Below are positions 37,885-45,337 of a stretch of DNA of 64,000 bases, piece after piece; position 1 is the stretch's first letter, and each line of letters begins with the position of its first letter. The DNA is from Halanaerobium praevalens DSM 2228 (GTDB lineage Bacteria; Bacillota; Halanaerobiia; Halanaerobiales; Halanaerobiaceae): NCBI RefSeq assembly GCF_000165465.1, contig NC_017455.1, positions 1,612,001 to 1,676,000 of the forward strand, given 5' to 3'. The position numbers and the translations under genes were made by a program. Under the pieces are notes generated by a model. It did not search any database. It was not told the origin of the DNA and saw only the letters and a program-made list of their open reading frames with translations.

Positions 37885-39058
37885 TACTCAACCAACTCTT
37901 TCCTGCCTTATTAATGGCTATTGCTCCTAAAGGTGCTGTGATTATAATGGATAACACTGCTAAAGCTAAAATCAATTCTCCTTCAGCAACTCCAGCTGCT
38001 AAAGGTACAGCTCCAATGGCAGCCTGAACAGTTGCTTTAGGGGTATAGGCTAAAATGCAAAATAATTTTTCTTTTAAATTAAGATTACTTCCCCAAAGCG
38101 AAATATAAACACCAACTGATCGAGCAATCAGGCCAATACTAATAATTAAAATTCCCATCAAACCAGAATGTAAAGCAAGTTTAATATTTACTGCAGCTCC
38201 AATTAAAACAAATAACATTAATTCTGCAAAAACCCAAATTTTATTAAACTTCACAGCTAAGCGTTCTCCTAAAACTGGATATTTTTCTCTAATTACAAAT
38301 CCTATAACCATGATACCTAGTAAAGTTGCTATTGGTAAAATATCTTCTAATAGGCTTTCTAAAGAATGCATTAAAATTCCAAAACTCAAAATTACTAATA
38401 CTTTTTTGGTATCTCTTATATTATATTTTCGAAAAAAATAAATTAAAATCAAAGCAATTAGCATTCCCAAAATAACTCCCATTAAAATAGCAAGCGGAAT
38501 ATTTAAAATTTGCTTTAAAATACTAATTTGTTGCCCACCATAAAGACTCAAAAAAGTGGAAAATATAGTTATAGCAACAACATCATCAATAGAGGCACCA
38601 GCTAAAATTAAAGTGGGAATCCCTTTTTTTGTGCCTTTATTTTGTTCAATTAAATTTAACATTTGCGGCACAACAACTGCTGGTGATACTGCAGCGATAA
38701 TAAAAGCTAAAATTCCTGCTTCTATAAATTCAAACTTTAATAAAACAATTGCTGCCAAAATTATAGCTGCACCTTCCATTAAACCTGGAATAAAACTAAG
38801 TTTAACTGCAGGAAATCCAACTTTCTTTAGAGTTTCTTTTTCAATTCCTAAACCTGCTCGAATTAAAATAACTATTAAAGCAATCATTCTCAAATCAGAA
38901 GAAATATTTAAAATATCTTGGGTAATTAGATCAAATCCGTAAGGACCTATAATCATTCCAATTACAAGCATACCTAATAAAGCAGGTAATTTTAATTTAT
39001 CAAAAAATCTACCAAATAATAAAGCAAATAAAATAATTAAAGCTAAACTTAATGCCAA
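37877..39058 (-). CDS. Cation/proton antiporter, CPA2 family
   Basis: Membrane protein of about 393 residues with about 12 transmembrane helices (Na_H_Exchanger family). LKLPALLGMLVIGMIIGPYG is the usual first-repeat motif, AAVSPAVVVPQM the unwound helix, and GASIDDVVAITIFSTF has the Asp-Asp pair typical of electrogenic exchangers. No C-terminal TrkA domain is present. I place the start at TTG 39058, 8 nt after GAGGAG; the frame further upstream has no ribosome-binding site. In a salt-adapted cell it could export Na+; the ion is not shown by sequence. Confidence 0.87.
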   Translation of the reverse strand: MALSLALIILFALLFGRFFDKLKLPALLGMLVIGMIIGPYGFDLITQDILNISSDLRMIALIVILIRAGLGIEKETLKKVGFPAVKLSFIPGLMEGAAIILAAIVLLKFEFIEAGILAFIIAAVSPAVVVPQMLNLIEQNKGTKKGIPTLILAGASIDDVVAITIFSTFLSLYGGQQISILKQILNIPLAILMGVILGMLIALILIYFFRKYNIRDTKKVLVILSFGILMHSLESLLEDILPIATLLGIMVIGFVIREKYPVLGERLAVKFNKIWVFAELMLFVLIGAAVNIKLALHSGLMGILIISIGLIARSVGVYISLWGSNLNLKEKLFCILAYTPKATVQAAIGAVPLAAGVAEGELILALAVLSIIITAPLGAIAINKAGKSWLSSV

Positions 39059-39113
39059 TTTAACTTCTCCTCTTGTGAAAAAAATATTTTGTACCTGGTA
39101 CCAATACAATAAT

Positions 39114-39165
39114 AACAAAAAAACTCCTACCTAAATAGTTAAAACTAATCCTAAATAGATAGGAG
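39114..39165 (-). terminator. Terminator after the class V aminotransferase gene
   Basis: Imperfect stem CTCCTATCTATTTAG with a partner that ends GTAGGAG (39124-39165), followed on the minus strand by seven T. A second small inverted repeat with GGGGA/TCCCC lies just upstream (39195-39212). Confidence 0.72.
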
Positions 39166-39212
39166 CCATCAAATGTTATTTAAACAGTAAGCAATGGGGA
39201 GCTCCATCCCCT

Positions 39213-40349
39213 TTAATTTAGTTGATTAACAAATATTTTATGTAATTCAACATTTAATTCAAAACCTAATTCTCTTAAACTATGATCAAAAGCTTTAAGA
39301 GTTCTGTATAACTTAGCATCATAACAGTTTTCTCCCATATGACCAATCCTAATTAATCGATCTTCAAATTCTCCTAAAGAAGAAGCAATCATTACATTAT
39401 AGCTTTCTGTCATTAATTGATTTAACTCTTGGTAACTAATACCTTTAGGAATTTCAATTGAAGTTACTGTATCAGAGTGTCCATTTTTAGCATATAAATT
39501 AAGATTTGACCTTTTAATAGTTTTTCGGACCGCTTCTGCTATTTTTTTATGTCTTGCATAAATTGTCTGATCAGCAATCCATTTATCTAAAGCAGCATCT
39601 AATGCATAAATATCACTTATTGCTTGAGTATAAGGAAAATATTTTTCTTCATACCAATTTTGCCAGAGCTGTAGATTTGTATAGTATCCTCTGACAGGAG
39701 TTTCTCGATCATTAACAGCTTCCCAAGCTTTATCACTGACACTTAAAAAAGTTAAACCTGGAGGTACTGAAAGACATTTTTGAGAACCACCTAAAATAAT
39801 ATCTATTCCCCATTTATCGACTTCAATTGGAACTCCACCAATTGCAGAAACAGAATCTACAACTGATAAAATATTATATTTATTTAATAAATTAGTGATT
39901 TCTTTAGCATCATTAATTACACCTGTAGAGGTTTCACAATGCACAAAAGTAGCAAATTTAAAATCATTTTCTGCAGCTAACTTTTTTTCTAATTTATTTA
40001 TATTTATTTTTTCATCATAAGGAAAATCCCATTTTACAACATTTGCTCCATAAAGGTCAGCAAAATCTGCAAATCCTCTTCCAAAAATACCGTTATCTAA
40101 AACTAAAACTTTATCTTCTGGTTCGATTAAAGAAGCACAAGCAGATTCTAAGCCTAAAATTCCCTCCCCACTCATAATAATCACATCATTTTTTGTCTTT
40201 AATACCTTTTGCAATTTAGAACTAACTCCTAGGTAAAATTCAAAAAATTCAGGATCGAGATCAGGGTTGGTAATTTTGCGACTCATGGCCCTTCTTACCT
40301 CTTCGCTAACTTCAGTTGGACCAGGTGTCATTATTAATAAATCACTCAC
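39213..40349 (-). CDS. Class V aminotransferase (alanine-glyoxylate / serine-pyruvate type)
   Basis: PLP enzyme of about 378 residues, fold type I. The start motif LLIMTPGPTEVSEEV is typical of alanine-glyoxylate aminotransferase and PucG relatives. MSGEGILGLESA contacts PLP, the Asp is in VDSVSAIGGVPIEVDKWGID, and the Schiff-base lysine is in GGSQKCLSVPPGL. I choose GTG 40349, 5 nt after GGGAGTGAT; longer starts at 40358 and 40364 overlap that site. It has its own promoter and terminator. Possible roles are glycine/serine or purine-derived ureidoglycine metabolism; sequence alone does not decide. Confidence 0.86.
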   Translation of the reverse strand: MSDLLIMTPGPTEVSEEVRRAMSRKITNPDLDPEFFEFYLGVSSKLQKVLKTKNDVIIMSGEGILGLESACASLIEPEDKVLVLDNGIFGRGFADFADLYGANVVKWDFPYDEKININKLEKKLAAENDFKFATFVHCETSTGVINDAKEITNLLNKYNILSVVDSVSAIGGVPIEVDKWGIDIILGGSQKCLSVPPGLTFLSVSDKAWEAVNDRETPVRGYYTNLQLWQNWYEEKYFPYTQAISDIYALDAALDKWIADQTIYARHKKIAEAVRKTIKRSNLNLYAKNGHSDTVTSIEIPKGISYQELNQLMTESYNVMIASSLGEFEDRLIRIGHMGENCYDAKLYRTLKAFDHSLRELGFELNVELHKIFVNQLN

Positions 40350-40385
40350 AAAAATCACTCCCAAAATTTATGGTCTACTATAGAT

Positions 40386-40413
40386 TTTATAACTTTTAAT
40401 AGGAGATTGTCAA
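40386..40413 (-). promoter_or_regulatory. Sigma-A promoter of the class V aminotransferase gene
   Basis: TTGACA (40408-40413), 16-bp spacer, TATAAA (40386-40391), minus strand, 36 bp upstream of the GTG start. Confidence 0.7.
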
Positions 40414-40515
40414 GTTAAATTTTATAATTTTTAAGCTTTATTTTTTATTTAAAGAAAATTAGCCAAAAAAACACCTTCTCCGCACCTCTTAAAAGATAAG
40501 AGTAAAATTATATTT

Positions 40516-42309
40516 TTAATTTTTAACAACAGGTATTTCACGGTAATTTGACATTTCCTTTAATTCTTTTATATCAGGCGAGCCGTTTTTTTGGATTAAT
40601 TTACCACTTTTGTTAACTTTTAAAAATATATTTGATCTAGGTTGATCAATAAATAATAAATCATTAGGGGCATTAATTTTTATATTACCTTCTGTATGCT
40701 TAATATAAATACCTTGACCAATATAAAATTCAGTTATATTTAAAGCACTACCAACTTCTTTTAAATATATCCATTCACGAGCAAAGTATTTACCACCTTT
40801 AATAAATCCTTTACCTTTAATATTTATTATATTCTGCCCTGAATGAATTACCGAATTATAAGCCCCTTGTTCCATAATAATTACATTACCAGAAGCAGTT
40901 ATTTCTGAATTTTGAATATAATTTGCTAAAACATCAGATCGGTTTAGACTTTCTTGGGAATAGATAACATCTTCTAATTCTTCTGTTAATTGTTCAAAAA
41001 GTTCTGTATTTTTAATTCTAAGTATTTTTTTATAACCTTTAAATTCTAAATAGAGTTTTTTTAAAGTAGAAGCTGCTTTCCATTCAAAATTAAATTCTTG
41101 CATTTCTTCTGCTAATTCTGTAACTAAAGGAGGAATACTTTGAAATTTACCTGTTAAAAGCAACCTTAATATTTGACCAAAATCTAAGTTGCGAGATAAA
41201 ATCCCCATTCTTTGTTGAGCTATTTCTAAAATTTGTTCGACTGATTTAAGCAAATTTTCTAGCAAATTATATAATTTTTTTATTTTAATTAATAATATTT
41301 GAGGAACAAAAAGACCTGCTATAATTTCACTCTGAATCACCTTTTTTTTAACTAATACATCTCCATCTACAGAAGCTTTGCAGCCTGTAATACTTTTTTT
41401 TACCTGCAAACTATTACCAACCCGCACATCAAAATAATCGAAAATTCCTCCATTTATAATTAGGTCCCCTTCAAATTTAATATTACCGGTTTTTTTGTTA
41501 ACATTACCATTAATAACATATTGGGGAATAATTGAAACTTCAAAATCATCTTTTTTCTTTTCCAATTTAGGTCTGCCAGCCTTCAATGCTACAGCTTTTA
41601 AACCATTCTCTATCAATTTGATACCTTCTTTTGCTACCAACTTATAATCTTTAACTGGAGGTGCTTTAATCCTTTGTTTAAAAACATTTATTCCATCTTT
41701 AGGAAAAATTGCAGGTATTTTTTCTACTACTACTTCTCCTACTAAAAAAGAAGTTATATAATTAAAATCTTGAGCTAAAACACCTTTTTCTTTTTCAATA
41801 GATTTAATCACTGCATCTTTTCCCTCTTTTATATCTTGGCCTTCTGCAATTAAATAACTCCCACTTTTATTTTCTGCTATTATTTGATCAATAACTTCAG
41901 TTTTAATTCCAAATCTAACCTTGTTTTTTAATAAAAAAGCTGATATTTCTGTCTTTTCTAACTTTGGGCATTCTTTTGTCTTTTTTTCTACTTCAATAAT
42001 TACTAAATTAGAAGGAGGCTGATCTTTAATTTTAAGTTCATATTCTGCTTCTATTTCCACTTCTAAATAAGCTTGAATGGCATTATTTGTGAATTTCAAA
42101 TTCAAGTTTTTTTTAGCTAATTGATCATTTTTTTTTATTTCAATTTTACTATCACTAAAAACTATGCTTTCTCCTGTTATTTTTTCTTCGTCTAAATAAA
42201 CTTCAACTTCATCGCCAGCTTTAATTCTAGCAAAACGACCATCTCCTTCTGGATCAGTTACAATAACTTTACAATTTTTAATTTCTACAGTGCCGTCAAT
42301 ATTTTCCAT
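40516..42309 (-). CDS. FapA family protein (DUF342)
   Basis: 597 residues. The N-terminal region carries a DUF342-type beta domain. The central part has KDGINVFKQRIKAPPVKDY, a variant of the family's GxxVxGxxIP turn, then repeated short beta segments (GNVNKKTGNIKFEGDLIING, LQVKKSITGCKASVDGDVLVKK) consistent with a right-handed beta-helix. A coiled-coil insertion (KIKKLYNLLENLLKSVEQI...) lies at about 340-460, then the beta repeats resume. FapA proteins are linked to flagellar assembly or to polar polymers; no flagellar gene is nearby. ATG at 42309 behind AGAGGTG. A 28-bp palindrome precedes the ribosome-binding site. Confidence 0.82.
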   Translation of the reverse strand: MENIDGTVEIKNCKVIVTDPEGDGRFARIKAGDEVEVYLDEEKITGESIVFSDSKIEIKKNDQLAKKNLNLKFTNNAIQAYLEVEIEAEYELKIKDQPPSNLVIIEVEKKTKECPKLEKTEISAFLLKNKVRFGIKTEVIDQIIAENKSGSYLIAEGQDIKEGKDAVIKSIEKEKGVLAQDFNYITSFLVGEVVVEKIPAIFPKDGINVFKQRIKAPPVKDYKLVAKEGIKLIENGLKAVALKAGRPKLEKKKDDFEVSIIPQYVINGNVNKKTGNIKFEGDLIINGGIFDYFDVRVGNSLQVKKSITGCKASVDGDVLVKKKVIQSEIIAGLFVPQILLIKIKKLYNLLENLLKSVEQILEIAQQRMGILSRNLDFGQILRLLLTGKFQSIPPLVTELAEEMQEFNFEWKAASTLKKLYLEFKGYKKILRIKNTELFEQLTEELEDVIYSQESLNRSDVLANYIQNSEITASGNVIIMEQGAYNSVIHSGQNIINIKGKGFIKGGKYFAREWIYLKEVGSALNITEFYIGQGIYIKHTEGNIKINAPNDLLFIDQPRSNIFLKVNKSGKLIQKNGSPDIKELKEMSNYREIPVVKN

Positions 42310-42323
42310 ATTTACACCTCTTT

Positions 42324-42351
42324 TTAATTTATAATTTAAATTATAAATTAA
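42324..42351. repeat. 28-bp perfect AT palindrome upstream of the FapA gene
   Basis: TTAATTTATAATTT followed at once by its reverse complement, with no spacer. It consists only of A and T and lies directly upstream of the ribosome-binding site, so it would form a hairpin in the 5' end of the mRNA or serve as a protein site. The rest of 42352-42544 is AT-rich with nothing I recognise. Confidence 0.6.
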
Positions 42352-42544
42352 GAAATTAAGTTAAAATAACTTTAATTAATTTATATAAAGGTAATCAGCT
42401 GTATTTAATATTATTCTATAATAGTAATAATTACCCTTTATTTTTAGTAATATTCTGATATTATTTTTTTTGAAAAAAATTAACTTCTTAGCTTCTTCAA
42501 TAAACAAAAAAGTTTAATTATTTCAATCTATATTTAAGCTTTTA

Positions 42545-42620
42545 TGGAGCCGGTGACAGGAGTTGAACCTGCAGCCTATGGTTTACGATACCAGGGCTCT
42601 ACCAATTGAGCTACACCGGC
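42545..42620 (-). tRNA. tRNA-Thr (anticodon CGT)
   Basis: 76 nt including an encoded CCA. The acceptor stem GCCGGTG pairs with CACCGGC, discriminator T. D arm GCTC/GAGC, anticodon loop ATCGTAA giving CGT after T33, five-base variable loop, T arm GCAGG TTCAACT CCTGT. The first anticodon-stem pair is C-T, a mismatch. It begins 8 bp after the degV stop codon, so it probably shares the degV transcript (promoter at 43520-43548). Confidence 0.93.
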
Positions 42621-42628
42621 TTTAAACT

Positions 42629-43465
42629 CTAAAAGGCTAATACTATGCCTCCTTCATTAGCATACACTGTACTTATTCCAGCTGTTTCTACAATTATTAT
42701 ATCTCTAAAATTATACTTTTTAGCTGCCTCTTTTTTAATATATTCTGCTTTTTCTAGAGCATTACAATGAGCAATTCCAAGAATTTTATCTTCTAAATTT
42801 TCTCCCTTTTCTCCAACTTTTTCAATTAATTTTCTAATTGCTCTTTTACTTCCTCTGGCTTTATCTGCAAGAGTTATTGTTCCTTCTGGAGTTCCAGCTA
42901 AAACTGGTTTGATATTAAAAAAAGAAGCAATTTTACCTTTTAGTTTGCCCATTCTACCCGCTTTAATTAAATTATCTAGAGAATCAAGTACAAATAAAGT
43001 ATTCATTTCTTTAATATATTTGTTAGCTTTTTTTATAATTTCTTTTCTTTCCAAACCAGCTTCAATTAATTCACCTAATTTATAAGCAATCATAGTTTCT
43101 CCAACAGATGCACTAAATGAATTAAAAACTTTAACAAATTTATCTTCAGCTTCTTCTACTAGCAGCTCTTTAGCTAAAACTGCATTTTGATAGGAAGCAC
43201 TTAATTCTTTAGAAAGAGTAATTACAAATGAATTTTCATGCTGACGATATAAATCTAAAAAAGGGCCAGGGCCAGGACTTGCTGTTTTAGGAGCCTGATC
43301 ACTATTTTTCATAGTTTTTAAAAGTTTTTCTCTATCTAAATTTTGATTATCTACAAAATGTTCATCTTCTATATCAATAGAAAGTGGCGCTGTTGAAATA
43401 TTAAATCTTTCTTTAATTTCTTTAGTTAAATCACAACAACTATCAACTATTATTTTAAACTCCAT
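42629..43465 (-). CDS. DegV family fatty-acid-binding protein
   Basis: 278 residues, the normal DegV length. Family features: KIIVDSCCDLTKEI at the N-terminus, KTASPGPGPFLDLYRQ and FVITLSKELSASYQNAVLA for the lipid headgroup region, and SLDNLIKAGRMGKLKGKIASFFNIKPVL. DegV/FakB proteins bind fatty acids for phosphorylation by FakA; no fakA gene is in this window. ATG at 43465 follows ATGGAGGTAT. A tRNA-Thr gene follows closely in the same direction. Confidence 0.92.
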   Translation of the reverse strand: MEFKIIVDSCCDLTKEIKERFNISTAPLSIDIEDEHFVDNQNLDREKLLKTMKNSDQAPKTASPGPGPFLDLYRQHENSFVITLSKELSASYQNAVLAKELLVEEAEDKFVKVFNSFSASVGETMIAYKLGELIEAGLERKEIIKKANKYIKEMNTLFVLDSLDNLIKAGRMGKLKGKIASFFNIKPVLAGTPEGTITLADKARGSKRAIRKLIEKVGEKGENLEDKILGIAHCNALEKAEYIKKEAAKKYNFRDIIIVETAGISTVYANEGGIVLAF

Positions 43466-43519
43466 TCTGATACCTCCATAATATTATATTTTTACTATTT
43501 AATTCTACTCTACTTTACA

Positions 43520-43548
43520 ATTTTATCTTTAATCATAATAAAAAGCAA
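43520..43548 (-). promoter_or_regulatory. Sigma-A promoter of degV (and probably tRNA-Thr)
   Basis: TTGCTT (43543-43548), 17-bp spacer, TAAAAT (43520-43525), minus strand, 55 bp upstream of the degV start. Confidence 0.6.
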
Positions 43549-43568
43549 TAAAAATTCTATAATTTGAT

Positions 43569-43602
43569 AAAGAAAAGCCCTGACTATATATATAGTCAGG
43601 GC
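43569..43602 (-). terminator. Terminator after the cold-shock gene
   Basis: Perfect palindrome GCCCTGACTA TATATA and complement (43577-43602), followed on the minus strand by TTTTCTTT. It separates the csp gene from degV. Confidence 0.88.
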
Positions 43603-43625
43603 AAATTTACATAATTAAGTTTTAA

Positions 43626-43829
43626 TTATATAACTTCAACATTCTCTGCCTGAGGTCCACGATCTCCCTCAACAATTTCAAATTCAACTTCTTGACCTTC
43701 TTCTAAAGTTTTAAATCCTTCCTGCTGCAGAGCAGAGAAATGTACGAATACATCGTCGCCATCTTCTCTTTCAATAAAGCCATAACCTTTTTTCTCATCA
43801 AACCATTTAACATTTCCTGTGTAAACCAT
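43626..43829 (-). CDS. csp: Cold-shock protein (CspA/CspB family)
   Basis: RNA chaperone of 67 residues, one cold-shock domain. RNP1 is [10 protein letters not shown] and RNP2 is [19 protein letters not shown] at the start and PQAENVEVI at the end are typical. ATG at 43829 follows TAGGAGGAAG. A consensus promoter and a hairpin-containing leader of about 60 nt precede it; structured leaders commonly control csp translation by temperature. Confidence 0.96.
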   Translation of the reverse strand: MVYTGNVKWFDEKKGYGFIEREDGDDVFVHFSALQQEGFKTLEEGQEVEFEIVEGDRGPQAENVEVI

Positions 43830-43858
43830 ATTAATATCTTCCTCCTAAAATTTAACCC

Positions 43859-43886
43859 GAGTATGTGTAGCTAGTTTAGAATACTC
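43859..43886 (-). promoter_or_regulatory. Hairpin in the cold-shock gene 5' leader
   Basis: GAGTAT (43859-43864) and ATACTC (43881-43886) can pair in the leader RNA just upstream of the ribosome-binding site. It may be a temperature-responsive element; I see no standard cold-box sequence. Confidence 0.4.
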
Positions 43887-43895
43887 AGTAATTTA

Positions 43896-43924
43896 AATAT
43901 ATCATTATAATTCTTATTTGTCAA
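43896..43924 (-). promoter_or_regulatory. Sigma-A promoter of the cold-shock gene
   Basis: Consensus TTGACA (43919-43924), 17-bp spacer, TATATT (43896-43901), minus strand, giving a leader of roughly 60 nt. Confidence 0.82.
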
Positions 43925-43974
43925 ATTTTTCTGACTCAATTATAAAACTCTGACTTTTAGCAAATAAATTAATA

Positions 43975-43983
43975 TGCTATAAT
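43975..43983 (+). promoter_or_regulatory. Extended -10 promoter of the orphan antiporter-subunit gene
   Basis: TGCTATAAT, an extended -10 element, on the plus strand 19 bp upstream of the ATG. The -35 position (TTTTAG) is poor. The transcription start would fall at about 43990, so the leader is very short. Confidence 0.5.
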
Positions 43984-44002
43984 TAAATAAGGAGGAATTT
44001 TA

Positions 44003-45265
44003 ATGCACAAATTTATGCTGAATAACTTTATATTTAATAATATAACAATTTTATTTTTGACTACAGCAGTTTTAATTACTATCTTAACTTTAATATCTGC
44101 CTGGAAAAAAATCAAAAATTATAAAAGTTTATTTGTAGTAAATTTTATTTTTTTTCTAATTAGTTTCGGAATTGTTGTTAGTACCAAAAATTGGTTTATT
44201 TTTATGATCGGCTGGGAAATTATTAGTTTAACTACTGCTCTAATTTTAATCTGGGATAGTAAAGATCTTGCCTGGGAGTATTTTGTAATTCAGTTTGTTG
44301 GAGGCAGTTTTTTAATTCTAACAATTTTAGTTGCCTATACAAATGGTTATCATACTTTAGGTCCAATAAATGAGCTCTGGCTGCAGTTAATGTTTATAGT
44401 AGGAGTTGGGGTTAAAAGTGCAATTATTGGTTTTCATATCTGGCTCCCATATATTTATAAAAGAGCATCTGCAAGTTTTTGTTCAATTTCATCTGCTTTA
44501 GTGGCTAAATTAGGCTATGTTATACTTTTAAAAATTATAACTAACGGCAATAGAGCTTTACTTTATTTAGGAATAATAATGATTTTTTATGGTGGTATTA
44601 AGGCTTTAGCAAATAAAAATTATAAATTAATTTTAAGTTACAGTTCTATAAGTCAATTTGGTTTTATTTGTTTAGCAATTGGAAGTGGTAATCAATATGG
44701 TTATTATGGAGCAGTCTTACATATAATTGCTCATGCATTTGCTAAATCAACCTTATTTAACACTGCTCAAAATTGGATTTTAAAGTTCAAATCAAATTCC
44801 ATTTTTGATTTTTCAGCTTCTCTAAAGGAACTAAATATAAATACTATAAGTACTATTATTGCTTTTTTATCTTTGATGGCCTTTCCTCTTTTTATCGGTT
44901 ATAATAGTAAATATTTAATTAAATACTCTTTAAATTCAATTCCAATATTTAAATTTTTATTACATTTAGGAAGTATTTTAACTGTTACCTATGTTTTTAA
45001 AGTATTATCTATTATATTTCTAGCAGATTATAAGGAAAAATCTATTGAAAAAAAAGTTGAACTGAATTATCAATTAAGTTCTTTAGAAAATATAGCTGTT
45101 TTGATACCAAGCATTATTCTATTTGTTTTGGCAATCAAACCAGATTTGTATTTAGATTATTATTTTAAAGTTAATTATTTATCAGCCTTTATAACTACTT
45201 CGATTTATATTTTAATTGCCTATTTAATTAAAATTCCTTTAATTTCTAGAATAAAAAATCAATAA
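44003..45265 (+). CDS. Orphan Complex-I antiporter-like membrane subunit (NuoN/MrpD family)
   Basis: 420 residues with about 13 transmembrane helices, proton-conducting membrane transporter family. Proton-path residues of NuoL/M/N and MrpA/D are kept: Glu in FMIGWEIISLTTALIL, Lys in VGVKSAIIGFHIWLPYIYK, Lys in SISSALVAKLGYVILLK, and His/Lys in HIIAHAFAKSTLF. No nuo, mrp, mbh or ech gene lies within the window. ATG at 44003 with AAGGAGGA ahead. It is a single-gene plus-strand unit in mostly minus-strand surroundings, ended by the palindrome at 45294-45325. It could join a complex encoded elsewhere or act alone. Confidence 0.8.
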   Translation: MHKFMLNNFIFNNITILFLTTAVLITILTLISAWKKIKNYKSLFVVNFIFFLISFGIVVSTKNWFIFMIGWEIISLTTALILIWDSKDLAWEYFVIQFVGGSFLILTILVAYTNGYHTLGPINELWLQLMFIVGVGVKSAIIGFHIWLPYIYKRASASFCSISSALVAKLGYVILLKIITNGNRALLYLGIIMIFYGGIKALANKNYKLILSYSSISQFGFICLAIGSGNQYGYYGAVLHIIAHAFAKSTLFNTAQNWILKFKSNSIFDFSASLKELNINTISTIIAFLSLMAFPLFIGYNSKYLIKYSLNSIPIFKFLLHLGSILTVTYVFKVLSIIFLADYKEKSIEKKVELNYQLSSLENIAVLIPSIILFVLAIKPDLYLDYYFKVNYLSAFITTSIYILIAYLIKIPLISRIKNQ

Positions 45266-45293
45266 TATATTTATAAATAAAATACAAATTTAA

Positions 45294-45325
45294 AAGACTC
45301 CAAATAAATATTTATTTGGAGTCTT
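45294..45325. terminator. Bidirectional terminator between convergent genes
   Basis: 32-bp perfect palindrome with arms AAGACTCCAAATAAAT. It serves the plus-strand antiporter-like gene and the minus-strand 5'-nucleotidase gene, with T-rich flanks on each side. Confidence 0.88.
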
Positions 45326-45337
45326 AATTTAGTAATT

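Noticed and set aside
32209-39101. Repeated TGGTACC/GTACCTGG sequences before pyrR (about 32210) and the antiporter gene (about 39092)
   Set aside because: Short (8-10 bp), different positions relative to the promoters, and likely chance or a common restriction-site-like word.
42629-43465. DegV and tRNA-Thr as an integration site (attB) next to a mobile island
   Set aside because: tRNA genes are common insertion sites, but I see no integrase gene and no duplicated tRNA 3' end nearby.
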